Shown here one piece after another: positions 17,803 to 27,607 of a stretch of DNA of 64,000 bases. The stretch's first letter is position 1. Each line of letters begins with the position of its first letter. The position numbers and the translations under genes are program-made. The notes beneath the pieces are model-generated. The model was not told the origin of the DNA and searched no databases. It saw only the letters and a list, made by a program, of their open reading frames with translations. This DNA comes from Stenomitos frigidus ULC18. GTDB lineage: Bacteria > Cyanobacteriota > Cyanobacteriia > Leptolyngbyales > Leptolyngbyaceae. The stretch spans positions 1-64,000 of the forward strand of contig NZ_PVWK01000008.1 of NCBI RefSeq assembly GCF_003003795.1, in the 5' to 3' direction.

Positions 17803-19206
17803 ATGAGCCAGGACTATCCAGACGCCAGTAGCCTTGCCGCCCGTGTGCGGAATCAGGACGTTTCGGCACGATCAGTCGTCACTGCCGCTTTAGAACGGAT
17901 TGCTGAGCAGAACCCTGTCCTGAATTGCTTTACCAGTGTTCTTAGTGAGCAAGCCCTGAACGATGCAGACGCTGTGGATCGGGCGATCGCGGCTGGCAAC
18001 GATCCTGGTCCTTTAGCAGGCGTGCCCTTTGGTGTGAAAGACCTGTTCGACGTGGCGGATTTGACCACTTTGGCGGGTTCCAAAATCAATGCGGAGCGTC
18101 CGCCTGCAACTCAAGATGCCACGCTGGTGAAACGTTTGAAGCAGGCAGGTGCCATTCTGGTCGGCGCACAGAATATGGACGAGTATGCCTATGGCTTCGT
18201 CACCGAAAATAGTCATTATGGCCCCAGCCGCAATCCTCATGATCTAAAGCGAATGACAGGTGGTTCTTCTGGCGGTTCGGTGGCGTCAGTTGCAAGTGGA
18301 CTGGTACCCCTCAGCCTTGGCTCTGACACCAACGGTTCGATTCGCGTGCCCTCGTCGCTGTGCGGCATTTTTGGGTTGAAGCCTACCTTCGGGCGTTTGT
18401 CGCGTGCCAGAACCTATCCCTTTGTTTACAGCCTGGATCATTTAGGCCCGTTTGCCCGATCGACTCGTGACCTTGCCCTTGCCTTCGATGTGATGCAGGG
18501 AGCCGATGTCGATGACCCCGCCTGTACCAAGCGTCCCGCAGTGCCAACCTTGCCCGAACTCATCAAAGGCATTGATGGACTCCGCATTGCTGTTGCGGAC
18601 GGCTATTTCACTAAAGGGGCAGAACCTGAAGTGCTGACGGCTGTAGAGACGATCGCCACGGTGCTTGGTGCCACACAGCAAATTACCATTCCTGAAGCCC
18701 ACCGTGCCCGTGCGGCTGCCTTCATCATTACAGGCTGTGAGGGCAGTAACTTGCACCTGGATGACTTGCGCACACGCCCTCAAGATTTTGATCCGGCAAC
18801 CCGCGATCGCTTTCTTGCGGGTGCCCTCATTCCAGCCACGTGGTATTTGCAGGCGCAACGCTTTCGCAGTTGGTACCGCGATCGTGTCCGCGACCTGTTC
18901 ACCCAGGTGGATATCATCCTTGCGCCTGCAACGCCTTGCCCCGCTCCGCTCATCGGCCAAACAACGCTGGTGCTAGATGGAGAAGAAGTGCCCTTACGCC
19001 CCAATCTTGGCCTCTACACCCAACCCCTTTCGTTTATTGGCGTGCCGATCGTCGCCGTTCCGGTTCAGCAGTCTGGAGGGTTGCCGATCGGCGTTCAGGT
19101 CATTGCCGCGCCGTACAATGAAGCATTGGCCTTACGAGTTGCCGCTTTTTTAGAGTCCCAAGGCGTTGTGTCTGCACCAGTTCCGACATCGAAGTCCCTC
19201 AGCTAA
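17803..19206 (+). CDS. atzE: AtzE-family amidohydrolase
   Basis: An amidase-signature enzyme of about 467 residues, related to 1-carboxybiuret hydrolase AtzE and to GatA. The catalytic Ser-cisSer-Lys triad lies in GVPFGVKDLFDV (Lys), MTGGSSGGSVASVASG (cis-Ser) and GSDTNGSIRVPSSLCG (nucleophile Ser region). The ATG at 17803 gives the usual start; the frame is open to 17764 over a tandem AAAACTTGCC repeat that is probably untranslated. With AtzG and an allophanate-hydrolase-like domain it should form a small amide-nitrogen recovery operon. The exact substrate in cyanobacteria is unknown to me. Confidence 0.88.
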   Translation: MSQDYPDASSLAARVRNQDVSARSVVTAALERIAEQNPVLNCFTSVLSEQALNDADAVDRAIAAGNDPGPLAGVPFGVKDLFDVADLTTLAGSKINAERPPATQDATLVKRLKQAGAILVGAQNMDEYAYGFVTENSHYGPSRNPHDLKRMTGGSSGGSVASVASGLVPLSLGSDTNGSIRVPSSLCGIFGLKPTFGRLSRARTYPFVYSLDHLGPFARSTRDLALAFDVMQGADVDDPACTKRPAVPTLPELIKGIDGLRIAVADGYFTKGAEPEVLTAVETIATVLGATQQITIPEAHRARAAAFIITGCEGSNLHLDDLRTRPQDFDPATRDRFLAGALIPATWYLQAQRFRSWYRDRVRDLFTQVDIILAPATPCPAPLIGQTTLVLDGEEVPLRPNLGLYTQPLSFIGVPIVAVPVQQSGGLPIGVQVIAAPYNEALALRVAAFLESQGVVSAPVPTSKSLS

Positions 19207-19242
19207 AGCAACTACGTCTATGCAAGTGATAACACTATGGGT

Positions 19243-19278
19243 TTAGCAATCAGCCACTTGTTTTTAGCTGATTGCTAA
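19243..19278 (+). terminator. hairpin after atzE
   Basis: Inverted repeat TTAGCAATCAGC (19243-19254) / GCTGATTGCTAA (19267-19278) with a 12-base loop, 36 bases after the atzE stop. No T-run follows this arm, so it may act together with the stronger hairpin just downstream. Confidence 0.55.
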
Positions 19279-19291
19279 GTCAACGGTCGAG

Positions 19292-19321
19292 CAGGGTAAG
19301 CAATTGCTTGCCCTGTTTTTT
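19292..19321 (+). terminator. rho-independent terminator
   Basis: Stem CAGGG.AAGCAA / TTGCTT.CCCTG (19292-19315) followed by six T. This is the best factor-independent terminator of the 17-19 kb operon. The remaining bases to 19533 hold no gene that I can support. Confidence 0.75.
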
Positions 19322-19533
19322 AATGCTGATGAAGGCACAGGATGACGTAGTGTCAGAACCTTTGAAGCGTTGCTGGAACGCATTTGAAGAGAGCGATGTA
19401 ATTTGTGTCACATGTGGGTGTGGTTTCAATCACGCGATCGCCCCACAAAGATCACTAACCAGCAAGGTTTACAATCACCTGTCTAGTTTCTAAAAAGCCC
19501 GATATTACTCATATCGCAAGCCCCCCGAAAACT

Positions 19534-20103
19534 ATGCCAGCTCAATTCTCCTTGCTATCATCTACTGTTGCTACCACTGCTCATACAACCGCAGCAAATT
19601 GGCTCGAAAAACTGCGGCTAGAGAAGTTACTGACTGGTGTTGCGCTGACGTGCGCGCTCAGTCTGGCGATGCAAGGGCTCGCTCACAGCAGTGAAGCGCC
19701 TGTTGTCCAGAAGCCCATTGCTCAGTCAGGTGCCAGCAGTGTGCTGCCAGACGGAAACTATCTTTACGGTCAGGCTCCTAAAGCGGGACAGCTAGGGGCA
19801 ACCTACCTGGTCTTTGAAGTGAACAAAGGCAAGGTCAACGGTGCGTTTTATATGCCCCAATCATCCTTTGACTGTGTGCATGGTACGCTTCAGACTCAGC
19901 GGCTAGCGTTAACGGTCGTCAACAGCTACGAACAGGCGAGTTATCCTTACGCTGTGGCACTGCAAGCAGGCGGTACATCAGCATCGTCTACCGGTCCTAA
20001 TGTGGCGCCGATCGCCCTGGAAGGGTTTCACCCCATCAAGCACCTGAGTGCGAATGATAGACGGATTTTGTCAACGTGCAAAGCTAGCTATCACGGGATC
20101 TAA
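19534..20103 (+). CDS. conserved exported hypothetical protein
   Basis: A 189-residue protein with a signal-like segment (LLTGVALTCALSLAMQGLAHS, about residues 33-54) after an unusually long N-terminus. The mature part reads LPDGNYLYGQAPKAGQLGATYLVFEVNKGKVNGAFYMPQSSFDCVHGTLQ, suggesting a small beta-barrel-like domain. Two cysteines (in FDCVHG and LSTCKASYHG) could form a disulphide outside the cytoplasm. It looks like a conserved cyanobacterial family, but I know no function. A start further downstream, nearer the signal segment, is possible. Confidence 0.6.
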   Translation: MPAQFSLLSSTVATTAHTTAANWLEKLRLEKLLTGVALTCALSLAMQGLAHSSEAPVVQKPIAQSGASSVLPDGNYLYGQAPKAGQLGATYLVFEVNKGKVNGAFYMPQSSFDCVHGTLQTQRLALTVVNSYEQASYPYAVALQAGGTSASSTGPNVAPIALEGFHPIKHLSANDRRILSTCKASYHGI

Positions 20104-20236
20104 TGCTGTTTAGTCATAGCGCTTAGGACTTGTTAAACAATAACTGCGCATTCTGGCTGAGCGTTCAGCACTGAGAGAAAAGCTGAACGCTGACGGCTGA
20201 ACGCTTAAAACCCTGACGTTATTTCTTTACAGCCCC

Positions 20237-20872
20237 TTAGGGTGATGCTGCGCGTCCAGACGTATGAGCATCCAGGCTTCGCCAGAGATACCAGGATGCG
20301 ATCGTACGGTAGGGTTGCCATGCTTGCCCCAAACGCTCTACGGTTTTCTTGTCAGGCAGTGCTGCTAAACCATAGGCGCGACGAATCCCGGCGCGAATGC
20401 CCAGATCGTCTACAGGCAGTACATCCCATCGCTGGAGACGAAAGATGAGCAACATCTGCACTGTCCAGCGTCCCACCCCTTTGATGGGCAGTAGTGCTTG
20501 CACGATCGCGTCATCGTCCATTGTTTCGAGCTCCGCGATCGTGGGCAGGCCGTCCAGGGTTTTCTGCGCCAGATCTTTCAAATACACAATTTTAGGGCGG
20601 GAGATGCCTGCACTTCGCAAATCGTCATCCGGCGTGTTGAGCAAGTCAGCAGCGCTGGGAAACGCTTGATCGGGATACAGTGCCAAAAACCGACGATGAA
20701 TCGCGGCAGCAGCTTTGCCAGACAATTGTTGGTAGAGAATTGATTCGCATAGGCAAAACAGCAAATCGCCCTGCCGCTCGCCTTGACCCAGCGTACAGTT
20801 ACCCACCTGCTCGATCAACGCTGCCAGGATGGGATCTGCTTGCTTTAAGGTTGTGATCGCGCGATCTAGCAT
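20237..20872 (-). CDS. DNA-3-methyladenine glycosylase II-like (HhH-GPD)
   Basis: A base-excision repair glycosylase of 211 residues. The helix-hairpin-helix is LLPIKGVGRWTVQMLLIF, followed by the catalytic aspartate region DVLPVDDLGIRAGI (Asp156 likely). The N-terminal part (ILYQQLSGKAAAAIHRRF) is typical for the AlkA-like core without its extra N-terminal domain. It should remove alkylated purines such as 3-methyladenine. A hairpin with AGCGTTCAGC / GCTGAACGCT arms lies in the short gap to the preceding convergent gene. Confidence 0.88.
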   Translation of the reverse strand: MLDRAITTLKQADPILAALIEQVGNCTLGQGERQGDLLFCLCESILYQQLSGKAAAAIHRRFLALYPDQAFPSAADLLNTPDDDLRSAGISRPKIVYLKDLAQKTLDGLPTIAELETMDDDAIVQALLPIKGVGRWTVQMLLIFRLQRWDVLPVDDLGIRAGIRRAYGLAALPDKKTVERLGQAWQPYRTIASWYLWRSLDAHTSGRAASP

Positions 20873-21014
20873 AGTGTTGATCCTTACGGAGAAACCGAGT
20901 CTCTATACGAGCATAGGCCGTTTGCGCCTCTAGGTATCGTCCCAAAAACCGGTTTCTCTCATCACTAGCGGCGAGGTTAATGACTACACGCTTGACTCCT
21001 ATCCTCTGCCTCTG

Positions 21015-22952
21015 CTAACCACCCACATGGATGATCGGACGCCGTTCAGGGTCTTTCTCGGCTCGACGCAGCACTTCACGCGTCACTACCGCGATATCCC
21101 CTTCACCAAACAGAATAAACCGCATCAAATATTGGATCGGATTACCCTCTACCCAACCAAAGTAGGCGTGGGGCAGTTTGCCCGTTTGATCGCGAATATG
21201 TAAAAGGATGGCAGCGATCGCATTGGGAACAGCCGCACTTTCAGCCCGCAAGATGCGATATTGACCGACCTGTACACCTTTGATCCGAATGGTATCAGCG
21301 AATTCTGAAGGATCTGAAATCTGCACTTCTAAAAACAGCACAGCATCCCAAGACGGAATATGGTTGTCTTCACGGACTTCCTTTTCCTTCAAAAGGTACT
21401 CTTGCTCGTCACCTGTGTTTAAGCGGTTAGCAATCAACCTCAGTTCAGCTAGGTGCGTCTCCGCGATGAAGTGACGCGCCGTTTCATCCATTTCAACCTG
21501 GTCTACCCGCAGTTCAGTCGATCGCCAAACCCGTGAGACCAACGACGTGACGATGATGGTGCCAATAAAAAAGGCGGCAATGCGGATGCCTTCAGGTCGT
21601 TCAATGATGTTGGTAATCGTGGTGTATAGGAAGACTAGCGTGATCGTGCCGAACGCCACAACTCCTGACTTTGAGCCCCGATGGCGGGCGGCTAACATCA
21701 CCGCAAAGGCAGCCGAACTCATTAACACCAGGACGCCAGTAGCATAAGCCCCACCTTGCGCTTCGACATTGGCTTTGAAGAGGATGGTCACGGTGAAGGC
21801 GATCGCGGTGTAGACCAGCACTAAAGGTCGAGTAGCGCGCGCCCAGTTGGGTGCCATGCCATAGCGTGGCAGATAGCGTGGCACAATGTTTAAGAGCCCT
21901 GCCATCGCAGAGGCCCCAGCGAACCAGAGGATGGAAATAGTGCTGAGGTCATACAGCGTCCCAAAAGCATCGCCCATATAAGAATGCGCTAGGTAGGCAA
22001 GGGCACGACCGTTCGCTTTGCCTCCCGGCTGAAACTCTGGGCTAGGAATGAGTAGCGTCGTGACCAAACTGCTCGTGAGCAAAAAGAAGCTCATGATCAC
22101 CGCTGCAGTAGTGAGCAGCTTGTGGGTTTGCTGAATGCGCCCTTGAGGATTTTCTTCTGTATCACTGCGCTTACCGCGTACCAGCGGCATCACGGCAACA
22201 CCGGTCTCAAAACCCGATAGCCCCAGTGCCAGTTTGGGAAAGAGCAACGCACTGATACCCAACATAATGAGCGGGTTGCCATGACTGTTAAAAAGCCCTG
22301 TGCGCCAGTCACTCACAACCGTTGGTTGATTCAGAATGTGGCTGAAACTAACGCCGATCGTCACTACGTTCAACAGCAAATAGATGCCAACCAAGAAGAC
22401 AGCCAGCCCGATCGCCTCTCGAAAGCCTCGCAAAAATACGGCGCTTAGTAAGGCGATTAACACCAGCGTCAGACCAATGGCCTGACCATGAAAAAACTCT
22501 GGCACCAGGGGATTTTCGACAATGTGGGCTGTCGCATCAGCCGCCGAAAGGGTAATCGTAATAATAAAGTCGGTGGCAACAAAGCCCAGCAGACAAAGGA
22601 CAAACAGCTTGCCCTGCCACCACGGCAGCAGATGTTCAAGCATCGCGATCGACCCCTCTCCATGAGGACTAATAGCCGCCACACGACGATAAATAGGCAA
22701 GGCTCCAAACAAAGTTAGCAGAATCAAAATCAAGGTCGCTAGAGGCGAAAGCGCACCGGCTGCCAAAGCCGCAATGCCAGGTTGGTAGCCCAATGTGGAG
22801 AAGTAATCAACGCCTGTGAGACACATTACTTGCCACCAAGCATGCTGGCGGTGCACGCCTTCTTTACGAGGCGCTCCTTCCTTCGCTGCTTTATCGTCTT
22901 CCAGCAACCAGCGTAGACAGCGTTGGCTGATTGGATCAATGCGTTTAGCCAT
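21015..22952 (-). CDS. APC-superfamily amino acid/cation permease with C-terminal soluble domain
   Basis: A 645-residue transporter. The N-terminus is cytosolic ([27 protein letters not shown] is the first membrane region), and about 12 hydrophobic segments reach to about residue 460 ([43 protein letters not shown]). The last 170 residues are soluble ([43 protein letters not shown]). This layout is that of the large permeases often annotated as amino acid transporters. The substrate is unknown. It lies 197 bases from a CPA2 antiporter in the same orientation. Confidence 0.8.
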   Translation of the reverse strand: MAKRIDPISQRCLRWLLEDDKAAKEGAPRKEGVHRQHAWWQVMCLTGVDYFSTLGYQPGIAALAAGALSPLATLILILLTLFGALPIYRRVAAISPHGEGSIAMLEHLLPWWQGKLFVLCLLGFVATDFIITITLSAADATAHIVENPLVPEFFHGQAIGLTLVLIALLSAVFLRGFREAIGLAVFLVGIYLLLNVVTIGVSFSHILNQPTVVSDWRTGLFNSHGNPLIMLGISALLFPKLALGLSGFETGVAVMPLVRGKRSDTEENPQGRIQQTHKLLTTAAVIMSFFLLTSSLVTTLLIPSPEFQPGGKANGRALAYLAHSYMGDAFGTLYDLSTISILWFAGASAMAGLLNIVPRYLPRYGMAPNWARATRPLVLVYTAIAFTVTILFKANVEAQGGAYATGVLVLMSSAAFAVMLAARHRGSKSGVVAFGTITLVFLYTTITNIIERPEGIRIAAFFIGTIIVTSLVSRVWRSTELRVDQVEMDETARHFIAETHLAELRLIANRLNTGDEQEYLLKEKEVREDNHIPSWDAVLFLEVQISDPSEFADTIRIKGVQVGQYRILRAESAAVPNAIAAILLHIRDQTGKLPHAYFGWVEGNPIQYLMRFILFGEGDIAVVTREVLRRAEKDPERRPIIHVGG

Positions 22953-23149
22953 TCACCCTTACTCCTACTTCACCCGACAGGTTTCGACCAGCTTGGCTTT
23001 GACTGTGGCAGCATGCTTGTGATGACTCAGTTTCAGCATGTAGCCTTTAAAGCCGTGATTGCTCCCGACACACCAACTCAGCAAAAACGACATCAGCGAT
23101 CGGCTCAAGACTGCTCTGCTGCCCTTAACGGGTTTCTACAGCAGACGGG

Positions 23150-25402
23150 TCACGAACTCAAAACGGCAACCGGACAGTTTGCTTGACTCAGAATGGCATT
23201 GACGCCATGACCCAAAAACACACGCCCAGTCACCATTCGAATATTACTGCCCAGAACAATTAAGTCTACCTGTTCAGCGCGAGCAAATTTGAGGATTTCT
23301 CGCTCTGGAGTACTCCCCTTGAGAAGGCGAATCTGAACCTTTGCCCCTAAACTCCGAGCAATGGTTGCCTGATGCTCAACAATCTGCAGTGCGATATCTT
23401 TTACGGGGTCTAAGGTTTGGTGGTTGTAGATATATTCCACCTGCGGCAAATTAATCACATGCACCAGAGTCAATAATGCGTCCATTTGAGCGGCCAAGGT
23501 GCTGGCCACTTCCACGGCTTTGTTGCTGTATTCTGAGCCGATCGTGGGCACCAGAATATGGCGAATGGCTTGCGGTGCCAGAGTACAAGTTTCACCCTGT
23601 TGTAAAGGCAGATGAGATTGCACGACCAGGGTGGCGCAGGGGGCTTCTTGCACGATGCGATCGGCCAATAAATTGAACAAACTTTCGCTCGAACGCTTGC
23701 TTTCACTGGCTCCCAGCACAATCAAGTCATACCCTTTACGGGCTTCTTGCAAAATAACGTCTGCTTTATTGCGTCCAGTTTCTACCTTGGTTTGTAAGGT
23801 ACTGGTTTCAGGTAGCTGCATCGCTTCTACGACGGCCTTCAAGGCAGTATCAGCAGCGAGATCTTTGACGGTGGTGGTGGTCGCAGCGGCCTGTCGTGGT
23901 GGCTTCTTGTTACTTGAGGCAAACAGTGCCGTGATTTCAACCGCATTTTGGTGCGCCAGATTGCTAATCAACTGTGCCGCCATTTGGACGTTGGGGCCAC
24001 CGCTGGTGGGAATCAGAATGCGGTTAATGTTCTTAATAAAGCTCCGGCTGTCTTGTTCTTCTTGCTGTAGGCGATCGGCTTCTGCTTCACCAATCTCCAC
24101 CTTAGACAACGTCCAGCGCAGTAAGGGGGGTGCCATCAAAGAAGTAACGATCGCCACCATGACGATGATGGAATACATCTGCTGATTGAGCACACCCAAC
24201 GAGAGCCCGATCGTGGCAACGATAATTTCCATTGCCCCTCTTGCGTTCATGCCAGAGCCCATCGCCAAACTTTCCCAATGGGATAAACCGCCGACTTTGG
24301 CACCGAGATAGGCTCCGATAAACTTGCCAACGCAGGCAACTGCGAGCACCACCAGGCCAATCACAAACGTCTGTGGTTCCAATAGCTGTAGTAAATTGAC
24401 CTTCAAGCCCGCAGCGGCAAAGAAAATCGGAGCTAAGAAACCAGCCGTGACCATTTCAAGCGTGTGACCCGCTTCACGACTAAAGCGTCGAGACTGCCCT
24501 GCGAGAATGCCAAAAACGAATGCCCCTAACGCCGCTTCAATCCCTAACGCGTGAGTCAGCGCAGCGGCAGAAAGCGCAAGGATGAGGACGATCGACAAGC
24601 TGGCAGTGGCTCCACCAATGTGGTTATCGACCCAGCGCAAAATCTGGTCTACAACGGTGCGCCCGATTGTAAACGCAATCGTGAGAAACAGCACCGCACC
24701 AATGACCGACTTGAATACCGTACTGATATCAAAATGACCGCTACTGGCTAAACCCGCTACCACAGAGAGCAGAATCCAGCCGATCGTGTCATCGGTCATT
24801 CCTGCTGCCAGCGTAATTTGACCAATATCCCGCCGAATCAGATTCAGATCCATCAGCACTTTGGCGATGACTGGCACGGCCGAAATACTCATCGCAGTGG
24901 CAATAAATAAGCTAAAGATCAAGCGCTCATTGGGCTGAGCGAGAAAGCTCTCTGGTAGCAGCTCACCCAACGCAAAGCCAGTGGTAAACGGCACAATGAT
25001 GCCACCTAGCGAAATTAACAGCGCCGTTTTGCCTTTCCGCAAAATAAGGTTGAGGTCGGTCTCTAGCCCCGTGACAATGAGCAAAAACAACACCCCTAAC
25101 CAGGAAACCACAGCGAGTAAATCCGACTGAACCTGACTTTTGGGAAAAATGGCGGTTTGTAGGGCGGGCAGTGTCCAACCCAATAGTGAGGGGCCCAGCA
25201 AAACACCAGCTAAAAGTTCACCCACTACAGGTGGCAAGTCGATGCGGCGCATCAACTCACCTAAACCGCGTGAAACAAGTAGCAGTACGGCTAGTTGCAA
25301 GAGTAGCAGCAACAACTCGTGATGACCTAATGGCTTGATCACACTGTTCGTAGCGGGTTGGCTGGCTAAGAGAGCCTCCAAGCTTAAGGTCGAGACATTC
25401 AT
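23150..25402 (-). CDS. CPA2-family cation/proton antiporter with tandem universal-stress domains
   Basis: A protein of about 750 residues. The membrane part (about residues 25-430, 12 or more segments) has the Na+/H+ exchanger signatures ELMRRIDLPPVVGELLAGVLLGPSLLG, GMTDDTIGWILL and ALGAFVFGILAG. The C-terminal half holds two UspA-like domains: ILIPTSGGPNVQMAAQLISNLA ... DLIVLGASESKRSSESLFNLLADRIVQEAPCATLVV, then ILVPTIGSEYSNKAVEVAS ... DLIVLGSNIRMVTGRVFLGHGVNAILSQANCPVAVL. The second ends in the ATP-binding G-2x-G-9x-G pattern. The ATG at 25402 is preferred over a GTG at 25417. It likely controls Na+ or K+ and pH. Confidence 0.9.
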   Translation of the reverse strand: MNVSTLSLEALLASQPATNSVIKPLGHHELLLLLLQLAVLLLVSRGLGELMRRIDLPPVVGELLAGVLLGPSLLGWTLPALQTAIFPKSQVQSDLLAVVSWLGVLFLLIVTGLETDLNLILRKGKTALLISLGGIIVPFTTGFALGELLPESFLAQPNERLIFSLFIATAMSISAVPVIAKVLMDLNLIRRDIGQITLAAGMTDDTIGWILLSVVAGLASSGHFDISTVFKSVIGAVLFLTIAFTIGRTVVDQILRWVDNHIGGATASLSIVLILALSAAALTHALGIEAALGAFVFGILAGQSRRFSREAGHTLEMVTAGFLAPIFFAAAGLKVNLLQLLEPQTFVIGLVVLAVACVGKFIGAYLGAKVGGLSHWESLAMGSGMNARGAMEIIVATIGLSLGVLNQQMYSIIVMVAIVTSLMAPPLLRWTLSKVEIGEAEADRLQQEEQDSRSFIKNINRILIPTSGGPNVQMAAQLISNLAHQNAVEITALFASSNKKPPRQAAATTTTVKDLAADTALKAVVEAMQLPETSTLQTKVETGRNKADVILQEARKGYDLIVLGASESKRSSESLFNLLADRIVQEAPCATLVVQSHLPLQQGETCTLAPQAIRHILVPTIGSEYSNKAVEVASTLAAQMDALLTLVHVINLPQVEYIYNHQTLDPVKDIALQIVEHQATIARSLGAKVQIRLLKGSTPEREILKFARAEQVDLIVLGSNIRMVTGRVFLGHGVNAILSQANCPVAVLSS

Positions 25403-25513
25403 ACAATCTGTACTCACACGATCGGATTAACAGCAGCGAGACAAGGGCCTATTTCATGAGCGCTTTAACTGTTATTCCTGAATCGTGTATGTTTGACAAC
25501 TACCTTTAGGTAC

Positions 25514-25553
25514 CCTTCCTGACAACCCGGAAGACAAGCCTTTATCAGGAAGG
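25514..25553 (+). repeat. inverted repeat in the antiporter/PadR gap
   Basis: CCTTCCTGA (25514-25522) pairs perfectly with TCAGGAAGG (25545-25553). It lies downstream of the PadR gene stop and upstream of the antiporter start, both on the minus strand, so it could be a weak terminator or attenuator. Confidence 0.4.
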
Positions 25554-25604
25554 TGTAGACGCGCTCTAAGCATTTACTACGGCAAGGGCACCCAGCTTGC
25601 GTCC

Positions 25605-26216
25605 CTACTCCTCTGACAGCAGCGTGTAAATATCCCGTTTCGCGCGCTCGAGCAACTCCCGTACCCGCTGCATGCGATCGGTATTGCCACTGCGAGCCAC
25701 TTGCATGACGGCACCTGCCAACTCAGTTGCAGACTGGCGTAACTGATGGAATGCTTCCGGCTTGCTGTCAGCCGCATTTTTGAACGCATCCCAGGGAGCG
25801 CCAACGGGTGACTGCTGGGCACGTTCCGCCAGAAATTGCCTGCCTTCATCAGTGACAGTATAAACCCGCTTCCCTTCCCTGGTTTCGCTGGTCACGTAGC
25901 CCCCGTCTTCGAGCAGTTGCAGTGTAGGGTAGACCGAACCCGGACTGAGGCGGCGAAAACCACCATAGCGGACTTCCATCTGTTTGATCAGGTCGTAGCC
26001 GTGGCTGGGTTGCTCGGCTAAGAGCTGCAGTAGCAAAAATTTGATGTCTCCCCGGCGAGTACGGGGTTCCTCGTCACCAAAGCCAAACAGCCCTTCTACA
26101 AAGTGCTTGCCGCGATCGTGCCTGCCGTGCTGAAACCAGTGCTGAACAGACGGCTCTCCCAAATTAGCGGAAGCCCATACCGGAGCATGAAAGTGTGAGT
26201 AAAAGCGCCTAAACAT
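25605..26216 (-). CDS. PadR-family transcriptional regulator with His-rich N-terminus
   Basis: A 203-residue winged-helix repressor. The PadR domain (about 60-130) reads GDIKFLLLQLLAEQPSHGYDLIKQMEVRYGGFRRLSPGSVYPTLQLLEDGGYVTSETREGKRVYTVTDEG. A C-terminal dimerisation helix region follows (FHQLRQSATELAGAVMQVA). The N-terminal 55 residues contain several histidines (HFHAP, HWFQHGRHDRGKH), reminiscent of the metal-sensing extension of E. coli YqjI. A perfect 16-base palindrome sits 45 bases upstream of the start, suggesting autoregulation. The next gene downstream is the CPA2 antiporter. Confidence 0.85.
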   Translation of the reverse strand: MFRRFYSHFHAPVWASANLGEPSVQHWFQHGRHDRGKHFVEGLFGFGDEEPRTRRGDIKFLLLQLLAEQPSHGYDLIKQMEVRYGGFRRLSPGSVYPTLQLLEDGGYVTSETREGKRVYTVTDEGRQFLAERAQQSPVGAPWDAFKNAADSKPEAFHQLRQSATELAGAVMQVARSGNTDRMQRVRELLERAKRDIYTLLSEE

Positions 26217-26260
26217 AAGTCAAAACCTGAACAACTTCCTCAACTATACGATACATCAGA

Positions 26261-26276
26261 ATATATCGCGATATAT
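26261..26276. promoter_or_regulatory. perfect 16-base palindrome, probable PadR operator
   Basis: ATATATCGCGATATAT, 45 bases upstream of the PadR start codon. Its symmetry and AT-rich arms fit operators bound by PadR dimers. Binding by this protein is inference from position. Confidence 0.6.
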
Positions 26277-26793
26277 CGGTATGATGATTGCTACAAGCCA
26301 GAACGCTGCTGCCTGTAGAGTATGCTTCGCCCGGTCAATAGCGCCACATTGCCCCGCCATCACAAAGCGTTAGTGCACTCAATAACAGACTCGCCTAGAC
26401 AGCTAGAACACCAACCGCTGCGAAAAAAGCCGCAACAGATGCGATCGCGCGCACCGCTTGACTAACTGGCTGCACTCTTGCAATTCGCCAGCAACCCCTT
26501 TATCAAGCGATCCCTGTCAACACTCCAGATCCCTTTATGAAAACATCATCAAATACTCCCTGATCTAACGGAGAGCACACTCACTTTTCACAGAAAAGTA
26601 TTTGAGCCTTAGGTAAAATCTAACATATTCACCTGAAGGCATAGACAAAAATCACTGATATTCATTGAATCGATTAACGGCTTTTAGTAGTCGAAGCTTC
26701 CTTGCAAGCCAGATCTTTTCAATTAAATCTTTGATCAATTTTGTCTTTATATAGTTTTTAACTTCTAAATATCTGCATAGGAGATCGACTTTC
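26277..26793. other. intergenic region before the PhyH gene
   Basis: About 520 bases between the divergent PadR and PhyH genes. The last 200 are AT-rich. I see no supported gene or RNA. The promoter of the PhyH-AKR pair must lie here; an AGGAG occurs about 13 bases before the PhyH ATG. Confidence 0.5.
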
Positions 26794-27606
26794 ATGGAAG
26801 AAAAAGAATTACGAGAAACGTTTGAAAGGGATGGCTTTGTGATTTGCAAAGGCGTCTTTTCCAAAGAAGAAATGAAAACGCTTCTACAAGATATTGAAGC
26901 GGCTCAGCGGCGATACGATAGTGACAACTTGACTCGTGGTTCGATGACATTCAAAAGCAGTATTTTCTTTAATGAACCTAAACTGCAAGCGTTTGCTAGT
27001 CAGCAAAAAGTGATCGATCTTCTGAAGAACCTGGCAGGGCCTGACATCTGGGTACGGTGGGATCAAGCCGTGGCTAAGGGCCCTGGAGCCGATACATTTC
27101 CCTGGCATCAAGATAATCACTACAGCAAACTGATAGACCCTCACTATCAATTTTGGGTCGCCTTGACCGACTCTCACGAAAATAATGGCGGGTTATGGGT
27201 ACAACCAGGCTCTCACAAAAAGGAGCAGCCTTATCGAAAGGTCGGCTACGAAATGGTGTACGGCGGAAAACCAGAAAGCCCTGTGTTAATTACGGCGGAA
27301 CCAGGAGACGTGGTAATTTTCTCTTCGTTTACGCTGCATAGTACAACTCCAAATACCACCCAAGACACTCGGTGGGCCTATGTGATTGAGTACATGTCGC
27401 TTGAGCATTACGATCCTTACGTTACCCCCCCCTATTTTGTGGTGGCTCGTGATGGCAAATCCTGCCCAGAATTTGTGGAGACCTATCGGGGGCGAGAAAA
27501 TCTCTTGAATCGAGTGAAGTATCGCCTGATCGATTTAACCCCGACGACAAAGATGCCGGGATGGGTTAAACAAGCCCAAAAAGTTTTGACACCAGGAACG
27601 CGATGA
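26794..27606 (+). CDS. phytanoyl-CoA dioxygenase (PhyH) family protein
   Basis: A 270-residue Fe(II)/2-oxoglutarate-dependent oxygenase. The iron ligands are visible as WHQDNHY (His105, Asp107) and LHSTTPN (His182), and Arg193 (DTRWAY) is placed to bind 2-oxoglutarate. The body has the double-stranded beta-helix pattern (NGGLWVQPGSHK, AEPGDVVIFSSFTLHS). Such enzymes hydroxylate small molecules, often in secondary metabolism. The stop is followed one base later by the start of an aldo/keto reductase, so both act in the same pathway. The substrate is unknown. Confidence 0.9.
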   Translation: MEEKELRETFERDGFVICKGVFSKEEMKTLLQDIEAAQRRYDSDNLTRGSMTFKSSIFFNEPKLQAFASQQKVIDLLKNLAGPDIWVRWDQAVAKGPGADTFPWHQDNHYSKLIDPHYQFWVALTDSHENNGGLWVQPGSHKKEQPYRKVGYEMVYGGKPESPVLITAEPGDVVIFSSFTLHSTTPNTTQDTRWAYVIEYMSLEHYDPYVTPPYFVVARDGKSCPEFVETYRGRENLLNRVKYRLIDLTPTTKMPGWVKQAQKVLTPGTR

Positions 27607-27607
27607 A

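Noticed and set aside
19322-19493. Short ORF after the atzE terminators with a CVTCGCGF-like cysteine cluster
   Set aside because: Its start lies in the terminator hairpins, it has no ribosome-binding site, and it resembles nothing I know.
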